NCBI RefSeq assembly: GCF_001544555.2
Contig: NZ_FCOK02000023.1
Span: 1-64,000 of the forward strand
DNA: 64,000 nt
Source of the DNA: Caballeronia udeis
GTDB taxonomy: Bacteria; Pseudomonadota; Gammaproteobacteria; Burkholderiales; Burkholderiaceae
Direction: 5' to 3'
The translations under genes were made by a program, and so were the position numbers. Positions 38,129-46,608 of this stretch are shown piece after piece. The notes under the pieces were generated by a model. That model ran no database searches. It was given only the letters and a program-made list of their open reading frames with translations, and was not told the DNA's origin. Numbering within the stretch: position 1 is the first letter of the stretch; the number at the start of each line of letters is the position of its first letter.

Positions 38129-39658
38129 ATGCCGCCGTATGGCGACAAAGCAGTACGCAGTCGATATATAAAAATCATGAAAGCCACGGCTTCTTATCGA
38201 GGACACGGCGTCTCTGGCGCTGGTCGGTTATTGCTCGCCACGCTGGTGTGCGCGTGTACGGCGAGTCCGTACGCCAGTGCGAAGACTGCTAGGCCTGCGG
38301 CTGATGTGGCCGACTCGGCGGTGTCGAGGGTTATCGACATCACCGTCGGCGCCCAGAAGCAGATCGCGATGGGGCGCACATTGCAGCGTGTTGCCGTGGG
38401 CGACCCCGCGGTCGCGGACGTGCTTTGGCTCAAGAGCAGCAGTGGTGCGAACGGTGGCTTGTTGCTGGTCGGAAAAAGCGCGGGACGTACCGAGATGATG
38501 ATCTGGGAGCGCGGTCAGGGCGCGCCCCGGACCTACACGATCAACGTCACCACGCTGGCCGCCCGCAAACTGCTCGGCAGCGATACACCTGCGGTGAACG
38601 TGCTTGGCCGGACAGCGGTTGTAACGGGGTCCGCCGCGAGCATGGATGCCCATGAGCTTGCTATCGCCGTAGCGAGGGAGTCGGTTGCGGGTACCACCGG
38701 TTCGCCGGATACGTCATCAGGAGCATCAGCCAAGGATTCGCGCGGGCAGAACGGCGGTTCGCCTGACCCGGCGGTGACCGGAGGCAGTAGCGGGGGCGGT
38801 GCGAAGGAGGGCGCGGTCCTCGATGCATCGACGGTGGCGACAAGTCCCGTCGTGCAGGTCGATGTGAAGGTGGTCGAATTCAGCAAGGCTGTGCTGAAGG
38901 AAGCGGGCTTCAATTTCTTCAAGCAGAACAACGCGTTTGCATTCGGCACTTTCTCGCCTTCGTCGGTGACGTCGTATACAGGGGGCGCAACCTCGAATCT
39001 GCAGGTCATGTCCACGACGCCCATCAGCAGCGCGTTCAACCTGATGGTGAACCTCGGGACTCGCGGTATTTTCGCGAACCTGAGCCTGCTCGAATCGAAC
39101 AACCTGGCGCGCGTGCTGGCCGAGCCGACGCTTGTCGCATTGTCGGGGCAGAGTGCGAGCTTTCTCGCAGGCGGCGAGATCCCGGTGCCGGTGCCGCAGT
39201 CCCTTGGGACGATCAGCATTGTCTATAAGCCCTACGGTATCGGGTTGACCGTCACACCGACCGTGCTCGGGCCGCGGCGGATCGCGCTGACCATCAATGG
39301 CATTTCGGTGCCGGCCATCACGACGCGGCGTGCGGACACCACAGTCGAACTCGGCGACGGCGAGAGTTTCGTGATCGGCGGCCTGATCGATCGCGAGACG
39401 GCATCGAACGTCGACAAAGTGCCGTTGCTCGGCGACTTGCCGATCATCGGCTCGTTCTTCAAGACCTTGCAATACACGCAGAACGATCGCGAACTGGTGA
39501 TCATCGTGACACCGCACCTGGTCTCGCCGATCGCAAAGGGCGCAGTGCTTCCCGCCACGCCCGGCGAGCAATCCGAGCAGCGCGACGGACCGGTGTGGCG
39601 CTCGTTCATGGGAGGTGTCGCGGCGTCGAGTGACGAGGTGCCGGGGTTCTCGAAATGA
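38129..39658 (+). CDS. cpaC: Tad secretin CpaC/RcpA
   Basis: The outer-membrane secretin of the Tad system, 509 residues from ATG 38129; an ATG at 38177 gives a more typical signal peptide (GRLLLATLVCACTASPYASA) but has no ribosome binding site. The N-terminal pilus domain is at about residues 70-155 (RVIDITVGAQKQIAMG, VAVGDPAVADVLWL). A Gly/Ser-rich linker (190-235) replaces the usual BON region in part. The secretin channel domain is at about 300-485, with the hallmark GGEIPVPVP, LTVTPTVLGPRRIALTI and VPLLGDLPIIGSFFK. The frame is intact and would still give a secretin although the motor is missing. Confidence 0.92.
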   Translation: MPPYGDKAVRSRYIKIMKATASYRGHGVSGAGRLLLATLVCACTASPYASAKTARPAADVADSAVSRVIDITVGAQKQIAMGRTLQRVAVGDPAVADVLWLKSSSGANGGLLLVGKSAGRTEMMIWERGQGAPRTYTINVTTLAARKLLGSDTPAVNVLGRTAVVTGSAASMDAHELAIAVARESVAGTTGSPDTSSGASAKDSRGQNGGSPDPAVTGGSSGGGAKEGAVLDASTVATSPVVQVDVKVVEFSKAVLKEAGFNFFKQNNAFAFGTFSPSSVTSYTGGATSNLQVMSTTPISSAFNLMVNLGTRGIFANLSLLESNNLARVLAEPTLVALSGQSASFLAGGEIPVPVPQSLGTISIVYKPYGIGLTVTPTVLGPRRIALTINGISVPAITTRRADTTVELGDGESFVIGGLIDRETASNVDKVPLLGDLPIIGSFFKTLQYTQNDRELVIIVTPHLVSPIAKGAVLPATPGEQSEQRDGPVWRSFMGGVAASSDEVPGFSK

Positions 39659-39787
39659 TCGGCGCAAGTGCTGAGAGAGGGGGTGGCAGGCAGATTGTGA
39701 AGACGCGTGCAAGTTCGTCCGGAACGGCGGCGCGCGCGAGGTGTGCAGGCAGCGTTGCCCGCGCCGATGTGGCAGGAGAAAGCGGCG

Positions 39788-40926
39788 ATGAACGCAAGAG
39801 TTCTATCTTTGACTGAGACGGAAGCGCGTCCTCCAGGCGTCCGGTTCCTGTGCGTCTGCTCGGATTCGGGACACCGGGCCTGGCTCGCGCACGCGCTGGG
39901 TACGCTGGGCGCGCTCGAGTATGTGCCGTTCGACGCTGTCGAGTTGATGCCGAAGATATCGACGCTGGGCGCCGCGATGGTGTTCATCGACTTTGCCCGC
40001 GCGCCGCTTGAAGCGCCCGAGGCCAGCATCGCAAGCGCGACCGCCGTGGCGGCCGCAGTGCACGATGCATTCCCGGGAGTTGCCATTGTTGCGCTCGGTC
40101 ACTGCAGCAGTCGGCTAGCGCGATTGCGGCATTGCGCGCCGGTGTACGTGATTTTATCGACGTGGAAGGTGAGCCTGGCGAAGCACTTCGGATTGCGAAG
40201 CAGTTGATCGAGCAGGCCGGCCAGTCCGCGAAGACAGAACAGATCACCAACCGTCACGGGCATATGACGGTGTTGCTCGGCGCGCGTATTGGCGTAGGCG
40301 TCAGCACGCTGGCGGCGAACCTGGCGGTGAAGCTGCAAAAGCGTGGTACGGCAGCGGCGAAGACCGCCGCGCTGCTCGACTTGGGCATTCCCGCTGCCGA
40401 CAGTTCGGTGTTGCTCGACACGCAAAGCGAATTTAATTTCGTCGATGCCGTGCGTAACCTGCGCCGCTTCGACCAGACCTTCGTCCATACCGCGTTCGGG
40501 CGCCACGTGAGTGGCCTGGCGGTAACCACACTGCCGCCGGATCTCACGGCGATGCGCGAGGTGTCGTATGCGTCGGCGGTGAACCTGGTTAACCGGTTGC
40601 GGACCTTCTTCGATCACCAGATCGTCGATCTCGGCGGTTTTACCAACCTTGAGTTTGTCGCGCAGATGGTGCGTGCCGCGGACAACGTGTGGCTGGTTTG
40701 CGATCCGAACGTGGCGTCAGCGGTGTCCGCCATGGAGTTGCTGGAAGGCCTGCGTTTCCAGGATGTCGATGCGCGCTTGCCGAAGGATCGCGATACCGCC
40801 GATGCGCCGCAGAAGCTGCAGCTGGTCGTGAACAAGTTCGATCCTATGTTGCAATTTGGCGCCGAGCAGATTGCCGAGCGGCTTGGCTTGCCGCTGCTCG
40901 CGGTGCTGCCGGCGCGGGCGCTGTGA
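39788..40926 (+). pseudogene. cpaE: cpaE/tadZ, frameshifted and 3'-truncated
   Basis: CpaE/TadZ is the MinD-like ATPase that places the Tad apparatus. The gene starts at ATG 39788 (GGAGAAAG upstream) and reads the receiver-like N-terminal domain up to about 40104. A 1-base frame change in the CAGCAG run (40104-40111) then breaks it. The remainder continues in another frame (ALRAGVRDFIDVEGEPGEAL; deviant Walker [37 protein letters not shown]) as far as LPLLAVLPA. There the last 60 or more residues are missing and the sequence runs into a sigma-54 activator gene. So it carries two lesions. Confidence 0.82.
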
Positions 40927-41660
40927 TCGCGCACAAAGGTTACTTCGAACAAGCCGACGGCGGTACGTTGTTCCTCGATGAAATCGGCGATATGCCGCTC
41001 TATCAGCAGGTCAAGTTATTGCGCGTGCTGGAAGACAGTGCGGTCACGCGGATCGGTTCGGCCACACCGGTCAAGGTGGATTTCCGGCTGGTCGCCGCGA
41101 CTCACAAGAGCCTGCCGCAATTGGTGAAGGACGGCGACTTCCGCGCGGATCTTTACTATCGGCTGGCGGTGATCGAGTTGAAGATTCCGTCGCTGGAGGA
41201 ACGCGGGGCACTGGACAAGATTGCGTTGTTCAAGTCGTTCATCGCGCAGGTGGTGGGGCAAGAGAAGCTCGCGACCTTGCCCGAGTTGCCGTACTGGCTG
41301 GCCGATGCCGTCGCCGATAATTATTTCCCCGGCAACGTGCGTGAGCTGCGCAATCTGGCGGAGCGCATAGGCGTGACTGTGCGGCAAGTGGGATCGTGGG
41401 ATACCGCGCGGCTGCAACGCTTGCTTACGCTTGCCCGCACCTCTCAGCCGGTGCCGCCAGAGCTGAGTGCTGAAGTGATCGTTGATCGCAGCAAGTGGGA
41501 CATGAACGAACGCAACCGCGTGCTGGCCGCCCTCGAGGCGAACGGCTGGCGGCGGCAGGATACCGCGAGTCACCTTGGCATCAGCCGCAAGGAGCTGTGG
41601 GAAAAAATGCGCAAGTTCCAGATCTTCGACGAAGAACCTGAAACTCGCGCCGAGGAGTGA
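40917..41660 (+). pseudogene. 3' remnant of a sigma-54-dependent activator (AAA+ EBP)
   Basis: The C-terminal part of a PspF/NtrC-like enhancer-binding protein, about 247 residues. It begins with the last residues of the GAFTGA loop ([16 protein letters not shown]). Walker B ([12 protein letters not shown]), the sensor I/arginine-finger segment ([20 protein letters not shown]), sensor II ([16 protein letters not shown]) and a Fis-type helix-turn-helix ([20 protein letters not shown]) remain. Walker A and all regulatory sequence are missing, so it cannot hydrolyse ATP. In Burkholderia-type Tad loci such an activator lies at the far end of the cluster. Its fusion to cpaE marks a large deletion. 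It has no start codon of its own with a site. Confidence 0.8.
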
Positions 41661-41713
41661 GACGTTGCAGGCAGCGGTGCCGCACCCGACGCGCTCGCCG
41701 CCTGGGTTGACTT

Positions 41714-42502
41714 CTACGCCAGTGCTGCGGTTAACGCGGCGAACGTGTGTTCGTCGGTCCGCTCGAAGTGCAGCGGCGTGACCGAGACCCGGCCCGACGC
41801 TACCACCGCCGTCTCGCTGTCGGCCGCGTTCTCGCGCGGGCCGCGCTGGAAACGCAGCCAGTAATATTGCAGGCCGCGCGGATCGGTTTGCGGCAGCACG
41901 TCGATACCTTCAACCAACCCCACGCCCTGGCGCGTCGGGGTAAGAGGGCCGGCCAAAGCGGCGTCTATGTCCGGGAAATTCACGTTGAGGCAAGTCGGTG
42001 CGTCGTGCGCGATGGCGAGCAGCGAGCGGATCACGCCGGGTGCGAGTTCGCGCGCCGTATCCCAGCGCACGTTGTCGCGATCGCTGAAGGTCTGGCTCAA
42101 TGCAATGGATGGCAAGCCGAGCAGCAAGCCCGTCATGGCCGCGCCGACCGTGCCGGAGAACATGGTCTCCACGCCCAGGTTGCCGCCGCGGTTGATTCCC
42201 GACAACACCAGCGTAGGGGGCGCGTCCTGCATCAAATGCCGCACAGCCATCACTACGCAATCGCCGGGGGTGCCGAGCACGCCGAAGCGATGCTTGCCGT
42301 GCTGGCTCACGCGCAGCGGCGAATGCAAACTGATGGAGTGCGAGGTGCCGCTCTGGTCGTGCTCGGGGGCGACGACCCACACTTCGTCAGCGAGTTCGGC
42401 AGCAACGGCTTCAAGCACGGCGAGGCCGGGTGCGTCGATACCGTCGTCGTTGGTCAGCAGAACGCGTGCAAGTCTGGGTCGGGCGGACGTCGCAGAGGGC
42501 AT
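41714..42502 (-). CDS. surE: 5'/3'-nucleotidase SurE
   Basis: SurE is a divalent-metal nucleotidase that removes phosphate from nucleoside monophosphates and is linked to stationary-phase survival. Length is 262 residues. The metal-binding N-terminus is RVLLTNDDGIDAPGL (residues 13-27); other marks are VVAPEHDQSGTSHSISLHSPLR, GTPGDCVVMAV and LVLSGINRGGNLGVETMFSG. The start has AAGGAG upstream. In many proteobacteria surE lies beside pcm, nlpD and rpoS; here it stands alone beside the Tad deletion scar, so it may be a second copy. That needs the rest of the genome. It points toward the activator remnant. Confidence 0.93.
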   Translation of the reverse strand: MPSATSARPRLARVLLTNDDGIDAPGLAVLEAVAAELADEVWVVAPEHDQSGTSHSISLHSPLRVSQHGKHRFGVLGTPGDCVVMAVRHLMQDAPPTLVLSGINRGGNLGVETMFSGTVGAAMTGLLLGLPSIALSQTFSDRDNVRWDTARELAPGVIRSLLAIAHDAPTCLNVNFPDIDAALAGPLTPTRQGVGLVEGIDVLPQTDPRGLQYYWLRFQRGPRENAADSETAVVASGRVSVTPLHFERTDEHTFAALTAALA

Positions 42503-42628
42503 TGCAAATCTCCTTTCGATTGAGGGAAAACGTCAATCGATCGATTATTCCAGAGATCGCGATGCGGGGCGGAGACGTGATGGGGAGTCTTCGTGAACGG
42601 TGTCCACGAAGACTGTGTGCTTGCGTAT

Positions 42629-42868
42629 TTACTTGATGCCAAGTCCGCGCAGCACCGCATTGCCGTCTTCGGTGAGGCGGAACTTGGCCTCGCCTGGCGT
42701 GGGCGATACCATTTCCACGTAGCCGTATTCGCTCAGCGAGGCTACGTCGGGAGGCGCGGCCATTGCGTCGATCGGCGCGTGCAGCAGCAACAGCAGCGTG
42801 GCGATTTCGTGATGGCTGAGTAATCGTTTGATGGCTCGTACCGGAGCCGATGCGTTGCGGAGGTTCAT
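42629..42868 (-). CDS. small hypothetical protein, 79 aa
   Basis: AAGGAG lies 7 nt before the ATG, a strong sign of a real gene. Sequence features: a helical start (NASAPVRAIKRLLSHHEIATLLLLLHAP), then VASLSEYGYVEMVSP and FRLTEDGNAVLRGLG. The last part matches the recognition-helix/wing pattern of small winged-helix proteins ('LTEDG' is common there). No catalytic or membrane features. It lies upstream of surE on the same strand, 126 bp away. DNA binding is a guess from pattern alone. Confidence 0.65.
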   Translation of the reverse strand: MNLRNASAPVRAIKRLLSHHEIATLLLLLHAPIDAMAAPPDVASLSEYGYVEMVSPTPGEAKFRLTEDGNAVLRGLGIK

Positions 42869-43064
42869 GACGAACTCCTTTCGTTAATGCTTTGTCTTTG
42901 TTTCGTGCAGAGCGTCGATTGAACCACGCAACAGCGTGTCACGTTTCGATGAAGTTGGGGCAGGGTACCGATCAAGTCTTAGGCGAAACTTAAAACAGAA
43001 CAAATGCCACGCGTGCGTCTGCGATGAAGACGATCGGGGAGGCTAAATATTGTGTTTGATGAGG

Positions 43065-44087
43065 TTAAAAATTGTAAGCCGGGTTCCTGGGGCTGAACGT
43101 GGCGTTGTCGAAGGTCTTCGGCACGATGTTCTGGAACACAATGCTTTCGAAGATATTGCCGTCGTTGTCGAAGGATTCCGCCGTCCGGAAAAACGGCCGC
43201 CTCAGGTCCAGGCCGAGTATTTCCTTCTTGGCATAAAAATCGGGCTGTCCGGAAGGGGTTTCGTAAGTGAAGGCGACCACGCGCGCACCGTCAATGGTTT
43301 TTACTTCGATGTCGTCGGCACGCGTGACCCCGGCGTCGGCGAATTTCTTGCCTTCGGCCAGGAACTGCTGCGTGATGTATTCGGTACCGAGATCGCGGAC
43401 CGAATGTCGCGATTGCGAGTGCGCAAGCGGGCCGTTGAGTGACGCCCAGAGCGCAATCACCTTCAGAAAACCGCCCAGATGGCCGTACATTTGGTCGGGC
43501 CGTGAGGTTTCGTCATAGAGAATTTCCTGGCCCGCATGCGCACCGTCGGGCAGCCATTTTGCGTAGACCCGCAGCGGGTCACGCGTCAGGCGCACCAGCA
43601 TGTGGTCAGCCTGATTCGGCCACCTGCCATGGATACGCTCACGCCGCAGCATGGTGAACTCATACGACGGATAACCGTTGGGGCCGTTCTTCAGGTAGCG
43701 CGGCAGCGCAAGCGGATCAAGCGATTTGAACAGCGCCACGAGCGCCGGGTCGCTCATATTGGCGAGCATGCCGCTCAACGCGGCTTGGCTCAGCCAGCGG
43801 ACCTGGTCATCGAGCGGGAGTTTGTCGACCTGCGCCGCGGGTGTCGTCGGCGGTGCGCTCGATGTGCTCGATGCGTTTGTTACGCTCGTTATGCTGGCGG
43901 AGAGCGCCGGACCGGCCGCGGAGGTGGCGGAGGACACTGGCAAGGCGGCCGTGGCCGCGCTGGCCGCGTCTTGTGCGCTGGCGGGCATGGCGATGGTTGC
44001 GAGTCCAATCGCGGTCCACATACCCCAGATCCAGACGCTTACGCGAATCAGCTGACGGTTTTGGCGGCGCTGTCGTGCTCGATGCAT
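43065..44087 (-). CDS. DUF1571 secreted protein
   Basis: A 340-residue exported protein of the DUF1571 family. GGAGAA precedes the ATG. A signal peptide/anchor lies at about residues 13-38 (VWIWGMWTAIGLATIAMPASA). Residues 40-85 are Ala/Ser/Thr-rich linker. The DUF1571 domain is at about 100-335, with YEFTMLRRERIHGRWPN, MLVRLTRDPLRVYAKWLPDG, AGQEILYDETSRPDQMYGHL, GLDLRRPFFRTAESFDNDGN. The structure resembles outer-membrane-lipoprotein-sorting (LolB-like) open beta folds, but the role is unknown. No co-transcribed partner is clear. Confidence 0.88.
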   Translation of the reverse strand: MHRARQRRQNRQLIRVSVWIWGMWTAIGLATIAMPASAQDAASAATAALPVSSATSAAGPALSASITSVTNASSTSSAPPTTPAAQVDKLPLDDQVRWLSQAALSGMLANMSDPALVALFKSLDPLALPRYLKNGPNGYPSYEFTMLRRERIHGRWPNQADHMLVRLTRDPLRVYAKWLPDGAHAGQEILYDETSRPDQMYGHLGGFLKVIALWASLNGPLAHSQSRHSVRDLGTEYITQQFLAEGKKFADAGVTRADDIEVKTIDGARVVAFTYETPSGQPDFYAKKEILGLDLRRPFFRTAESFDNDGNIFESIVFQNIVPKTFDNATFSPRNPAYNF

Positions 44088-44257
44088 GAAGTTCTCCGTG
44101 GTCCGTTCGTTCTACTTTGGCTGCGTATGCGTCGCACAGTTCACGGCCGAAATCTTTCCTTGTCTTAGAACGGCTCGGGGAGACCGAAAATTCCGGGGCA
44201 TCGCGCTATATCTTCGGGGGTACCGTCGACAAAACCTGATCGGCTCGCCCGCCGGCG

Positions 44258-45571
44258 TCAGCGCTCGAGAATGGCGACAACCCCCTGTCCGCCCGCGGCG
44301 CAGATGGAGATGAGACCGCGGCGCGTTCGCGTGTCGCCGGGCGCCTGTGCCAGCGTCGCCAGCATCTTGGCGAGCGTCCCCACGATCCGTCCGCCGGTCG
44401 CCGCGAACGGGTGACCGGTTGCCAGTGAACCGCCATTGAGGTTCATGCGGCTGCGCTCGATCGAGCCGAACGGGCCGTCCAGCCCGAGTTGCGTGCGGCA
44501 GTATTCCTCGTCCTCCCAGGCCGCGAGCGTGCACAGCACCTGTGCCGCGAATGCCTCATGGATCTCGTAGAAATCGAAGTCGGCCAGTGCAAGTCCGGCC
44601 CGTTCGAGCAAGCGCGGCACGGCGTACGCGGGCGCCATCAGGAGGCCTTCTTTCTTGTCGAAGAAATCGACTGCCGCGGTTGCCGAGAGCGTCAGATAAG
44701 CGAGCACGGGCAGGTTGCGCGCAGCCGCCCATTCTTCGGACGCCAGCAACACCGCCGATGCGCCGTCAGTGAGCGGCGTGGAATTACCGGCTGTGAGCGT
44801 ACCGGCGTCGCGATCGAAGACGGGTTTCAGCGCAGCGAGTTGCCCGGCCGTGAGGTCCGGGCGCAAGATGTTGTCGCGTGAAAGGCCTTTGTACGGTGTC
44901 ATCAGGTCGTTGAAAAAACCGCGCTCGTACGCCGCTGCCAGCTTGCGGTGACTGTCGAGCGCAAGTTCATCCTGCGCTTCGCGCGAGATCTTCCAGCGCT
45001 TGGCCATCAACTCGCAGTGTTCACCCATTGACAGGCCGGTACGGGGTTCGCTGTTACGCGGCAGCATGGGCTTGAGCAGCATGCCGGGCCGCAGCTTCGC
45101 CAGTGCGCTCATGCGCTGCGCCGTGGACTTGCCGCGGTTCGCTTCCAGCAGGATCTTGCGCATCCGTTCGTTCACGCCAATAGGCGCGTCGGAAGTCGTA
45201 TCCACGCCACCCGCAATGCCTGCATCAATCTGCCCGAGTGCAATCTTGTTCGCGATGAGGATCGCGGTTTCAAGGCCTGTCCCGCACGCCTGGCTCACGT
45301 CGTAGGCGGGCGTTTCCCAGGCGAGCGTGGTGGACAGCACTGCTTCGCGCGTTAGATTGAAGTCGCGTGAATGCTTGATCACCGCGCCCGCCGCGACTTC
45401 ACCGAGACGCAGGCCGTGCAGGTCGTATCGATCGATCAGGCCTTGCAGCGTGAACGTCAGCATGTCCTGATTCGATGCCGTTGAATACGCCGTGTTGGAA
45501 CGCGCGAACGGAATCCGGTTGCTGCCGACGATAGCCACGCGGCGCACGGCGGGAAGGGCGCTCACAGTCAT
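44258..45571 (-). CDS. acetyl-CoA C-acyltransferase (FadI-type thiolase)
   Basis: A 437-residue thiolase, the same length as E. coli FadI. The start at 45571 (MTVSALPAVRRVAIVG) is where the family begins; the frame continues upstream without support. The nucleophilic cysteine is in SQACGTGLETA near residue 95. The GHPFAATGGRI histidine motif lies near 385 and the second catalytic cysteine in ICAAGGQGVVAIL at the C-terminus. It would cleave 3-oxoacyl-CoA to acetyl-CoA plus a shortened acyl-CoA. It is the last gene of the tetR-fadE-fabG-maoC-thiolase operon, 133 bp after maoC. Confidence 0.92.
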   Translation of the reverse strand: MTVSALPAVRRVAIVGSNRIPFARSNTAYSTASNQDMLTFTLQGLIDRYDLHGLRLGEVAAGAVIKHSRDFNLTREAVLSTTLAWETPAYDVSQACGTGLETAILIANKIALGQIDAGIAGGVDTTSDAPIGVNERMRKILLEANRGKSTAQRMSALAKLRPGMLLKPMLPRNSEPRTGLSMGEHCELMAKRWKISREAQDELALDSHRKLAAAYERGFFNDLMTPYKGLSRDNILRPDLTAGQLAALKPVFDRDAGTLTAGNSTPLTDGASAVLLASEEWAAARNLPVLAYLTLSATAAVDFFDKKEGLLMAPAYAVPRLLERAGLALADFDFYEIHEAFAAQVLCTLAAWEDEEYCRTQLGLDGPFGSIERSRMNLNGGSLATGHPFAATGGRIVGTLAKMLATLAQAPGDTRTRRGLISICAAGGQGVVAILER

Positions 45572-45704
45572 GATGAAATCTCGTCGAAGGATACGGCGGG
45601 CGCTTCGGGATCGAAACCGGCCGGCGCGGCTGGTTTCAAACACCGCACGTTCTTGTACAAGGCTGCGAGTACATCGCGGCACTCGTTCATGACTCGGGGT
45701 TGCA

Positions 45705-46607
45705 TCATGGCAATTCCCACTCGAAGCGGCCGCGCAGATGGTGCCGCTCACCCGCCAGATCGCGCACTTCAAAGTCGCGCGCTGTCGCCGATAAAGCCGC
45801 GGTCCACAGCGTCGTCTCTGCCGGCAGGAAAATAGGCGACTTGAAGTCGCCACGCACATTGGCGGTATCCAGTTGCTTCGACGGTTGCAGCGCCGCGAGC
45901 GTACGCCCGAGTGTCCACATGCCATGCGCGATTGCGTGCGGAAAGCCGAACGCTTTCGCCGTCAGCGCGTGCAGATGAATCGGGTTGAAGTCGCCGGACA
46001 CTTTTGCATAATCGCGGCCGAGTTGTGCAGGAAGTTGCCAGCGTGCTTCACGTATGAGCGCGGGGGGCGTTGTATCGGTGACGATCGAAGCGCTGCCCCG
46101 ACCCTCGGCACCACGCTTCAGATACACACTGTCCGCATCCCATACCGCTTCGCCACCACGATAGATACGCGTATGCAGCGTGAACACCTGGCCCTTGTCA
46201 TGCGCCTCGAGCGCGCCGTTTTCCACTTCAATGCGCAATGTCTGTCCGGAGTGCAGCGTACGCCGCAAGCGCACGCTGTTCGACACATGCACGAGACCCA
46301 TCGCGGGCCAGGGAAACGCGGGATCGGTGAGCAGCATCAGATGCAGCGGGAACGCCATCACGTGAGGGAACGTGACTGGCACGCCTTGCTCGGGGATAAA
46401 CCCGCACACCCGCGCATAGCGGCCGATCTGTTCAGGATCGAGCGTCACGCCCGGGCGCACGAGCCGCAGCGGCGGCAGTTGGTCGACCGCATCCGCGCGT
46501 TTAAAAATGCCCCGCAGCGCGCGGCCATAGAGTTTTGCCGGAGGCGGCAGGGTCTCCAGGATCACCGTGCGCATGCGTGGCGAGCCCGACGGAAGCGGCA
46601 TGCTCAT
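45705..46607 (-). CDS. MaoC-like (R)-specific enoyl-CoA hydratase
   Basis: A 300-residue double-hotdog protein. The first half (about 1-160) is a degenerate hotdog. The second half has the active MaoC motif DYAKVSGDFNPIHLHALTAK with the catalytic Asp-x-Asn-x-x-His, then AHGMWTLGRTLAAL. Members of this group hydrate trans-2-enoyl-CoA to (R)-3-hydroxyacyl-CoA. The start codon follows the fabG stop by a single base, with GGAGCG inside the end of fabG, so the two are translationally coupled. With a FabG-type dehydrogenase next to it, an (R)-specific beta-oxidation route is likely. Confidence 0.9.
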   Translation of the reverse strand: MSMPLPSGSPRMRTVILETLPPPAKLYGRALRGIFKRADAVDQLPPLRLVRPGVTLDPEQIGRYARVCGFIPEQGVPVTFPHVMAFPLHLMLLTDPAFPWPAMGLVHVSNSVRLRRTLHSGQTLRIEVENGALEAHDKGQVFTLHTRIYRGGEAVWDADSVYLKRGAEGRGSASIVTDTTPPALIREARWQLPAQLGRDYAKVSGDFNPIHLHALTAKAFGFPHAIAHGMWTLGRTLAALQPSKQLDTANVRGDFKSPIFLPAETTLWTAALSATARDFEVRDLAGERHHLRGRFEWELP

Positions 46608-46608
46608 G

